DNA from: Tolypothrix tenuis PCC 7101
GTDB taxonomy: Bacteria > Cyanobacteriota > Cyanobacteriia > Cyanobacteriales > Nostocaceae
NCBI RefSeq assembly: GCF_002368295.1
Contig: NZ_AP018248.1
Location: forward strand, 1,522,477-1,586,476
Direction: 5' to 3'
DNA: 64,000 nucleotides
The translations under genes were made by a program, and so were the position numbers. The notes under the pieces were generated by a model, which worked only from the letters and a program-made list of their open reading frames with translations, was not told the DNA's origin and searched no databases. Shown piece after piece: positions 55,080 to 61,618 of the stretch; the first letter of the stretch is position 1; each line of letters starts with the position of its first letter.

Positions 55080-55796
55080 ATGGATTTAACCAATCAAAAA
55101 ATAGTCATCATTGGTGGTAGTTCGGGAATTGGATTAGCAACCGCAAAAGCAATTGTAGCTGCAGGGGGAAATGTCGTAATTGCCAGCCGTTCAGAAGCCA
55201 AATTAAATGCTGCTAAAGCTGAGATTGGTGAACGGGTAACTACCTTTAGCTTAGACATCACCAATGAAGAAGAAGTGCAAAAATTATTCTCTTCAGTTGG
55301 TAGCTTTGATGGTTTAGTCATCACTATTTCTGTAGAAGCTATGGGTGCATTTGTGGAACTAGATTCCCAAGTAGCCCGCCAGATATTTGAAAATAAATTT
55401 TGGGGGCACTATTATGCAGCTAAATATGGTGCAGCCCAATTAAAACCGAGTGGTGCCATCATCTTCTTTTCTGGTTATGCATCGCAAAAACCGGTACCTA
55501 ATCTTTCTATCATGGCATCTGTGAATGGAGCGCTGGAAGCATTAGCTCGTTCTTTAGCAGTTGAACTCAGCCCAATTCGCGTAAATGTTGTGTCTCCTGG
55601 TTTAGTAGCAACTCCTCTCTATGAAGGAATGCCAACAGAACAACGGCAAAACTACTTTAATTATGTAGCTGATTCTCTACCTGTAAAGCGGATAGCTCAA
55701 CCAGAAGATATTGCTGAGACAGTTCTATATTTAATCAACAACAAGTTTACAACTGGTGCGGTTATTGATGTAGATGGTGGAGCGAGGTTAGTATAA
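55080..55796 (+). CDS. Atypical short-chain dehydrogenase/reductase (lacks YxxxK and NNAG)
   Basis: 238 residues. The cofactor-binding motif is intact (VIIGGSSGIGLATAKAI), and SRSE with the basic residue suggests NADP. The usual NNAG is replaced by ISVE (about 83-86). Catalytic Ser is kept (S131 in IIFFSGYAS), but the position of the catalytic Tyr is M145 and that of Lys is N149 (MASVN, followed by GALEALARSLAVEL). The C-terminus VNVVSPGLVATPL and GAVIDVDGG is normal. Atypical SDRs of this sort exist, so this may be a known divergent subgroup; classic carbonyl reduction by Tyr/Lys is not expected. It is 6 bases from the next gene. Confidence 0.85.
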   Translation: MDLTNQKIVIIGGSSGIGLATAKAIVAAGGNVVIASRSEAKLNAAKAEIGERVTTFSLDITNEEEVQKLFSSVGSFDGLVITISVEAMGAFVELDSQVARQIFENKFWGHYYAAKYGAAQLKPSGAIIFFSGYASQKPVPNLSIMASVNGALEALARSLAVELSPIRVNVVSPGLVATPLYEGMPTEQRQNYFNYVADSLPVKRIAQPEDIAETVLYLINNKFTTGAVIDVDGGARLV

Positions 55797-55802
55797 GCAG
55801 GT

Positions 55803-56267
55803 ATGGAAATTTCCTTGACAGTTAACGGTAAGAAATATACAGCAGATGTTGAACCCCATTTACTGCTATTAGATTTTCTTAGAGATCATCTGGGTTTAAC
55901 AGGTACAAAAGATGATGGCGGTTCAACTTCTGGTGTGTGTACAATTCTACTCAATGGCGTATCGGTAAAAAGCTCATTTGTGCTAGCAGTACAAGCAGAT
56001 GGTGGCGATATTGTTACCATTGAAGGTATTGCTAAAAATGGACAACTGAGCGTTATTCAAGAGGCATTCTGGGAAAAGCACGCAGTGCAAAACGGCTTTT
56101 GTACGCCAGCAATGATCTTGTCTTCAATGGATCTCTTACAACAAAATCCCAATCCTACAGAAACAGAAATCCGTGCTTGGTTAGATGGGATTTATTCACG
56201 AGATACAGGCTATCAAAATGTTGTCAGTGCCATTAAATATGCGGCTGAAAAATTACAGCAAAGCTAG
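55803..56267 (+). CDS. Xanthine-dehydrogenase-family small subunit with degenerate Fe-S sites
   Basis: 154 residues, full length for the [2Fe-2S] subunit of molybdenum hydroxylases (CoxS/IorA type). The frame around the clusters is kept: LRDHLGLTGTKDD, then GVCTILLNG, VKSSFVLAVQADGGDIVTIEG, AVQNGFCTPAMILSSMDLLQQNPNPTETEIR and GIYSRDTGY. But the ligands are gone: of eight expected cysteines only C46 and C100 remain. The others are replaced (G/D at 38-40, S43, S58, N97, S132, D134). The fold is thus conserved while neither cluster can form as known. The reading frame is clean with normal codons, so it is not a decayed gene. It may be a structural or binding subunit of the large subunit at 61619. 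Confidence 0.88.
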   Translation: MEISLTVNGKKYTADVEPHLLLLDFLRDHLGLTGTKDDGGSTSGVCTILLNGVSVKSSFVLAVQADGGDIVTIEGIAKNGQLSVIQEAFWEKHAVQNGFCTPAMILSSMDLLQQNPNPTETEIRAWLDGIYSRDTGYQNVVSAIKYAAEKLQQS

Positions 56268-56373
56268 GTAATGGTGATGGCAGAGATGCGGGAAATGCGG
56301 GAGACAAATAATATTCCCAATTACGCCCTATTCCCTGTTCTCTAAATAGAAATAATATGGAGCAAATAAAGCT

Positions 56374-57135
56374 ATGAAACTTGAAGGTAGTGTAGTTCTA
56401 GTTACGGGTGCTAGTGGTGGTATTGGAAAAGAATTCATCCAAGGATTACTAGCAGCAGGTGTGGCGAAAATTTATGCCGCAGCACGTAAAGTAGAAGCTC
56501 TGGAAAATTTGAAGGCTGCTAATCCTGACAAAATTGTGCCGATAAAACTTGATGTGACTAACCTAGCTCAAGTTAATGAAGCAGCTGCCCAATACCATGA
56601 TGTCAATGTACTGATCAACAATGCTGGGATTACCCGTGACCAAGGAGTAATTTCTGCGCCAGACATTGATGGTGCGCGCCAGGAAATGGAAACCAACTAC
56701 TTTGGTACGATGGCGATGTGTCGCGCCTTTGCTCCTGTACTGAAAGCGAATGGCGGGGGAGTGATAGTTAATCTGATTTCTTTATTAGGTAAAATTAATC
56801 TCCCCTTTATGGGTACATACTGTGCTTCTAAAGCCGCAGAACTATCCCTAACTCAATGTGTACGCGCAGAATTAGCAGCCCAGGGAACATTAGTTGTTGG
56901 TGTGATGCCTGGTACAGTCGATACTGCATTTGCTAAGGATTATCCACCGCCAAAGGTGGCACCCGCAGAAGTTGTTAGAGTAGCTTTAGATGCTGTCATT
57001 AATGAAGTTGAAGATGTCTATCCAGGCGACCAAGCAACTTACTTGTCAGCTGAACTGCTTAGAGATCCTAAAGGATTAGAAAAACAACTGGCAGGAATGT
57101 TACCAGGTATCTTGGAGCAGCTAAAACAGCAATAG
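56374..57135 (+). CDS. Short-chain dehydrogenase/reductase (classical)
   Basis: 253 residues with a full catalytic set: VLVTGASGGIGKEFI, NNAG in NVLINNAGITRDQ, Ser in VIVNLISLLGK, and YCASK. RKVEAL after the second strand is compatible with NADP. It probably reduces a carbonyl made or used in this cluster. It is the classical counterpart to the motif-poor SDR at 55080. Good ribosome site (TATGGAG). It is followed 19 bases later by the XdhC-type gene. Confidence 0.92.
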   Translation: MKLEGSVVLVTGASGGIGKEFIQGLLAAGVAKIYAAARKVEALENLKAANPDKIVPIKLDVTNLAQVNEAAAQYHDVNVLINNAGITRDQGVISAPDIDGARQEMETNYFGTMAMCRAFAPVLKANGGGVIVNLISLLGKINLPFMGTYCASKAAELSLTQCVRAELAAQGTLVVGVMPGTVDTAFAKDYPPPKVAPAEVVRVALDAVINEVEDVYPGDQATYLSAELLRDPKGLEKQLAGMLPGILEQLKQQ

Positions 57136-57154
57136 CAATCGAGGTAAAGCACCG

Positions 57155-58267
57155 ATGAAAGAAGTAATAGACGAAGTCGAACAATGGCTAAATCTGGGAC
57201 ATACTGTAGCATTAGCGACAGTGGTCAACACTTTAGGTTCCAGCCCTAGGGAAGTCGGTGCTGTAATGGCGGTTAACGATGCTGGAGAAGTTCTCGGTTC
57301 TGTTAGCGGTGGTTGTGTAGAAGCAGCCGTGGTAGAAGAAGCGCTGATAGTCATAGAATCAGGTAAACCACGGCTGGTAAGTTATGGGGTCAGTGATGAA
57401 TTGGGTCTATCGGTTGGCTTAACCTGCGGCGGTACAATTCAAATTTTTATCCAGCAGTTCTCAGACAAATTACATAGCAGTCATCTCAGTTTGAGGGAAA
57501 TTTTCCAAGCAATTCGCCAATCATTACAGACACCCATAGCTATCTGTACAGTGGTAGAGGGACTGCAAGCGGGAGCCAAGATGATTGTCACGGAAAAGGG
57601 CGATCGCTTGGGTTCTCTCGGTAATGCAGAGATTGATTGCATAGTGGCTGATGATGCTCAAGGAATGTTGCATCAAGGGCTGACTAAATTGTCTGACTTT
57701 GGTTTAAATGAAGAATGTCGGCAAGCAGAAGTCACAGTTTTTATAGAGTCCTTTGCACCACCACCTCACTTAATTATTTTTGGTGCCATTGACTTCACGC
57801 GATCGCTCTCTGTCTTAGCTAAAGTCCTGGGTTACCGGGTGACTGTTTGCGATGCGCGCGATAGCTTTGCTACAGTTGCCCGCTTTCCTGCAGCTGATGA
57901 AGTGATTGTGGAATGGCCGCATAAATACTTAGACAGCACTCATGTAGACCACCGCACTATGATTGTTGTTCTCACTCATGATCCCAAATTTGATGTCCCC
58001 GCTTTAGTTAGCGCTGTGAAGACACCAGCCGCTTATATTGGGGCAATGGGTAGTCGCAGAACTACTAAAGATAGAATCAGTCGTCTTCAAGAAGCTGGGC
58101 TAACTGAGGCGGAAATTAACCGGATTTCTGCCCCAATTGGGCTAGATATCGGCGCTCGTACCTCAGAAGAGACAGCAGTTTCAATTATGGCTGAAGTAAT
58201 TGCCCTCAGAAGCGGGCGCAGTGGCGGACGGCTATCTCACAATGAAAAACCAATTCACGCCAGATAG
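57155..58267 (+). CDS. XdhC/CoxF family molybdenum-cofactor maturation protein
   Basis: 370 residues. In characterised systems XdhC binds molybdenum cofactor, promotes its sulfuration and inserts it into xanthine dehydrogenase. The N-terminal XdhC_CoxI domain (ALATVVNTLGSSPREVGAVMAV, GSVSGGCVEAAVVEEA, LTCGGTIQIFI with the Cys) and C-terminal Rossmann-like domain (LIIFGAIDFTRSLSVLAKVLGYRVTVCDAR, PAAYIGAMGSRRTTKDR) are both intact. Its presence suggests that the large subunit at 61619 still receives molybdenum cofactor although its Fe-S partner is degenerate. Confidence 0.92.
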   Translation: MKEVIDEVEQWLNLGHTVALATVVNTLGSSPREVGAVMAVNDAGEVLGSVSGGCVEAAVVEEALIVIESGKPRLVSYGVSDELGLSVGLTCGGTIQIFIQQFSDKLHSSHLSLREIFQAIRQSLQTPIAICTVVEGLQAGAKMIVTEKGDRLGSLGNAEIDCIVADDAQGMLHQGLTKLSDFGLNEECRQAEVTVFIESFAPPPHLIIFGAIDFTRSLSVLAKVLGYRVTVCDARDSFATVARFPAADEVIVEWPHKYLDSTHVDHRTMIVVLTHDPKFDVPALVSAVKTPAAYIGAMGSRRTTKDRISRLQEAGLTEAEINRISAPIGLDIGARTSEETAVSIMAEVIALRSGRSGGRLSHNEKPIHAR

Positions 58268-58281
58268 TCAAGCATTACCTA

Positions 58282-58310
58282 GGAAAATCACGCCAGTGGC
58301 GTGATTTTCC
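58282..58310 (+). promoter_or_regulatory. 13-bp perfect hairpin between the XdhC gene and the first MDR gene
   Basis: GGAAAATCACGCC and its reverse complement are separated by three bases. There is no T-run. It may reduce downstream transcription or protect an mRNA end inside the operon. Confidence 0.5.
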
Positions 58311-58337
58311 GCTAGCGATGAAGATTTAGGAAAATCT

Positions 58338-59285
58338 ATGAAAGCAGTACGCACTCATGCCTACGGCAAACCAGAGGTACTTGTTTATGAAGATGCACCT
58401 CTTCCTGGAATTGGTTCGGAAGAAGTTTTAGTAGAGGTTCATGCTGCTGGAGTAAATCCCCTAGATTGTAAAATCCGTGAAGGTCGCATGAAAGCGATTT
58501 TTGATTATCCAAAACCCTTCATTTTGGGATTGGATGTATCCGGTAAAGTTGCGGCGATCGGGTCAGCAGTGCAAAACTTTCATTTAGGTCAAGAGGTTTA
58601 TGGAGTTGCAGAAGTGAGCCGTTCTGGTGCTTACGGCGAATATGCGATCGCGCAACCGCAAAAGTTAGCCGCAAAACCAAAAACCCTCGACTATGTTCAA
58701 GCCGCATGTATTCCCGTGGTCGCTATGACAGCATGGCAAGCTTTATTTGATGTCGCGGGAGTATCACCAGGGCAAACCGTACTCATTCATGCAGCATCGG
58801 GTGGTGTGGGGATATTTGCTGTACAGTTGGCTAAGTTAAAAGGAGCCAAAGTCATCGGCACAGCATCAGCTAATAACTTGGAGTTTGTCAAAGAATTAGG
58901 CGCTGATGAGGTGATAGATTACAAAACTACCAAATTTGAAGATGTCGTCAGCAATGTAGATCTGGTTTTAGATACAATCGGTGGCGATACGCGGGAACGT
59001 TCTTGGGGAGTTATTAAACCTAATGGTATTTTGGTTTCATTAATTTCCTCTCTTCCTCCCTCTCAAGCCACTGCTCTAGAAAAAGGCGTTCGTGCGGTGG
59101 GATTGGTGATGCAGCCTAACGCTTCGCAATTAACAGAAATCGCAGCCCTGTTAGATAGCGGCAAAATTAAAACTGTTGTTGGTAAAGTATTACCTCTGGC
59201 TGCAGCTCGTCAAGCGCACGAATTGATTGAGAATGGCGGGACTCGGGGAAAAATTGTGCTGCAAGTCGAACAATCCTCAACATAG
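58338..59285 (+). CDS. NADP-dependent quinone-oxidoreductase-like MDR
   Basis: 315 residues, zinc-independent medium-chain reductase. The GroES-like domain has EVHAAGVNPLDCKIREG and no zinc ligands; the Rossmann part has VLIHAASGGVGIFAVQLAKLKGAKVIGTAS (AxxGGVG motif, quinone-oxidoreductase type). It should reduce an activated C=C or quinone with NADPH. A paralogue with about the same plan is at 60576. It is followed after 13 bases by the F420-reductase-like gene. Confidence 0.9.
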   Translation: MKAVRTHAYGKPEVLVYEDAPLPGIGSEEVLVEVHAAGVNPLDCKIREGRMKAIFDYPKPFILGLDVSGKVAAIGSAVQNFHLGQEVYGVAEVSRSGAYGEYAIAQPQKLAAKPKTLDYVQAACIPVVAMTAWQALFDVAGVSPGQTVLIHAASGGVGIFAVQLAKLKGAKVIGTASANNLEFVKELGADEVIDYKTTKFEDVVSNVDLVLDTIGGDTRERSWGVIKPNGILVSLISSLPPSQATALEKGVRAVGLVMQPNASQLTEIAALLDSGKIKTVVGKVLPLAAARQAHELIENGGTRGKIVLQVEQSST

Positions 59286-59298
59286 TTAATAGTCAATC

Positions 59299-59916
59299 AT
59301 GAAAATCGGAATTCTCGGTGCAGGTAATATTGGCGGTAATCTGGGTAAAATCTGGGCAGCAAAGGGACATGAGATTTTTTTTGCTGTGCGAGAACCTCAC
59401 AGTGATAAGGTAAAAGCTTTATTAAATGAGTTAGGGTCTAGCGTTCGCACAGGTAGTTTACAAGAAGCTGTCTCTTTTGGAGAAGTGGTGTTACTAGCTG
59501 TACATTGGCAAAATGTGCCAGCAGTTTTACAAGAAATTCAAGGGCTGATGAGCGATAAAATTCTTATCGACAGCACTAATCGCATGATACCCCCGCCTCC
59601 TGATACTACTGGTTCAGCAGCTGAGGATATTGCTAGGGCACTCCCTGGAGCTAAAGTAATAAAAGCATTCAGTACTTTGGGTGCAAACAATCTCACTAAT
59701 TTAAAGTTTGGCTCTGAGGATGCTAGCACTTTTATTTGTGGTGATGACCCAAAAGCTAAAGCTATAGTTACCCAACTGGGGGAAGAACTTGGTTTTGATG
59801 TAGTGGATGCAGGACTATTAAATACTGCTCCTTTAATAGAGTCCTTAACTAAGCTTTGGGTACAAATATCACGTAACTATGGTAGAGAAATTGCCTTGAA
59901 GCTATTGCGACGGTGA
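59299..59916 (+). CDS. NADPH-dependent F420 reductase-like NAD(P)-binding protein
   Basis: 205 residues. An N-terminal Rossmann fold (MKIGILGAGNIGGNLGKIWAAKGHEIFFAVRE) and a second segment VIKAFSTLGANNL typical of the NADP_F420 family. In bacteria without F420, members act on other substrates; F420 use cannot be claimed. It ends in a short helix. A 659-base gap with a TIR element follows, which may split the transcript. Confidence 0.87.
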   Translation: MKIGILGAGNIGGNLGKIWAAKGHEIFFAVREPHSDKVKALLNELGSSVRTGSLQEAVSFGEVVLLAVHWQNVPAVLQEIQGLMSDKILIDSTNRMIPPPPDTTGSAAEDIARALPGAKVIKAFSTLGANNLTNLKFGSEDASTFICGDDPKAKAIVTQLGEELGFDVVDAGLLNTAPLIESLTKLWVQISRNYGREIALKLLRR

Positions 59917-60575
59917 AATTTATAGGAATATACTATTCAATTAAACTAAAAAAGAAGATAAATTGACAAATTGAGTTTCTTCTTTTTCCCCAACAATTGA
60001 TTTTAAATTTTATAAATTACTAATGAGTAACTTTTCGGGCGTTACGGCTCAATACTTGTCGGTTAAGGGCAAAAGGGGAAGGGGAAAAGGGGTAAGAAAA
60101 CACCTTTAACCCTTACCCTTTCTCCTGCGGAGACGCTACGCGTAGCTTGCTTAAGCGCAGGGGTACACCTTTTCCCCAAACCAAATTCCGAGTTGAAAAT
60201 CCTTAACCGAGCAGTATTGCGTTACAGCTTACGCCTAACGCACACTACAAAATACTTAATTTATATTAATTAATCTTGTTAAATTTTATGAATTACTAAT
60301 TAGTTATATATAAAACCAAAATTTTCATATATTTAAATAAATGAAAGTATTTATGCTGATATAAAACAATTACTTATCATAGATAGACAAGACAATATCA
60401 ATCAAAGCTAGTACTAGAAAAGATTTCCAGATAATTGTCAACCTTGATACGTTTCGTAAAAGTGTCAATTGAAGCAACTAGATGACCATCATCTCGCTTG
60501 ATTGCCGTCTTAATTAACAGTTATTCTGTTCTTAATTATCAGGGACTTTTGCTTTAGTATTGGGATTGACAATTT
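59917..60575. other. Gap inside the cluster with a nested repeat element
   Basis: The TIR element (60050-60219) lies in the left half. The right 350 bases are AT-rich and presumably carry the promoter of the last two genes. No gene is seen. Confidence 0.5.
60050..60219 (+). mobile_element. Dispersed 19-bp-TIR element with a nested 45-bp palindromic repeat
   Basis: 170 bp. Both ends match those of the 5785 copy exactly (CAATACTTGTCGGTTAAGG and CCTTAACCGAGCAGTATTG). The inside matches too, except for a 45-base insert at about 60121-60166. The insert is itself palindromic (CCTGCG ... CGCAGG, with GCTACGCGTAGC at 60135) and is of a kind common in Nostoc genomes. The 5785 copy is the empty site. 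Confidence 0.75.
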
Positions 60576-61592
60576 ATGAAAAATCAATGCGTACTAGTGA
60601 CAGCTAAAGGTGGTTCAGAAAATTTAAAGTTAGTTGAGCAAGATATTTCTGAACCAAAACTTGGACAAGTGCGGATTAAGATTTTAGCAACCGGGGTTTC
60701 TAGTGCAGATATATTAATGCGTGAGGGAGTGTATCCAGTAGATCCTCCCTCTTTTCCATTTGTTCCGGGATATGACATTGTCGGAATTATTGACAAATGC
60801 GGTGATGGAGTCAAAAAATTCCAAGTAGGTCAGAAAGTCGCAGCATTAACTAAGATTGGTGGCTATGCAAAGTTTATTAATTTATCAGAAAATGACTTAG
60901 TATTAATGCCTGATGGACTTGATCCCATAGAAGCTGTAGCTGTCATCTTAAATTACCTCACAGCTTATCAAATATTGCACCGCATAGCAGAAGTCAAAGC
61001 TGGTGAAAAAGTATTACTTTACGCTGCTGCTGGGGGTGTAGGTACAGCATTTCTACAGTTAGGTCAATTAGCAGGGCTGGAGATGTATGGTACAGCATCT
61101 CCAGGAAAACATCAAACAATTACCGAATTGGGAGCCACTCCCATTGACTATAGAAATGGCAATGTTGAAGAAAAAATTAAGAGTCTCACTGGTGATGGTG
61201 TAGATGTGGTTCTGGATTCCATTGGGGGAGAAAATTGTTTCCGTTCTTATCAAACTTTGCGACCACAAGGTAGGATAGTAACTTTTGGCGCTTCATTCAT
61301 TTTGCATGGACAAGCAGAACCAGATTTACAAGAAGTATTCTTTTGGTGGCGTGCGTCTTTAGCATTAAATTTAATATCTAAAGATAAACAAGTCTTAACT
61401 TATGCCATTTCTACTTTTAAACAAGAACATCATGGCTGGTATTTAGAAGATTTAACAACTCTTCTTAAATTGTTAGCTGAAAAGAAAATTCAGCCATTAA
61501 TTGATAAAACAATGAGTTTATCAGAGGCAAGAGAAGCACATCATTTACTTGATACACAAGCTGTAAGAGGTAAGATAGTTTTATTGCCTTAA
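60576..61592 (+). CDS. Quinone-oxidoreductase-like MDR 2
   Basis: 338 residues, zinc-independent MDR with VKAGEKVLLYAAAGGVGTAFLQLGQLAGLEMYGTAS and the GroES-type ATGVSSADILMREGVYP. It is related to but clearly different from the MDR at 58338. C-terminus LDTQAVRGKIVLLP is standard. It may reduce an enone or quinone of this pathway with NADPH. It is followed by the molybdenum-enzyme large subunit after 26 bases. Confidence 0.9.
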   Translation: MKNQCVLVTAKGGSENLKLVEQDISEPKLGQVRIKILATGVSSADILMREGVYPVDPPSFPFVPGYDIVGIIDKCGDGVKKFQVGQKVAALTKIGGYAKFINLSENDLVLMPDGLDPIEAVAVILNYLTAYQILHRIAEVKAGEKVLLYAAAGGVGTAFLQLGQLAGLEMYGTASPGKHQTITELGATPIDYRNGNVEEKIKSLTGDGVDVVLDSIGGENCFRSYQTLRPQGRIVTFGASFILHGQAEPDLQEVFFWWRASLALNLISKDKQVLTYAISTFKQEHHGWYLEDLTTLLKLLAEKKIQPLIDKTMSLSEAREAHHLLDTQAVRGKIVLLP

Positions 61593-61618
61593 TTTAGAAG
61601 AGTTAACTAAAAGAGAAT

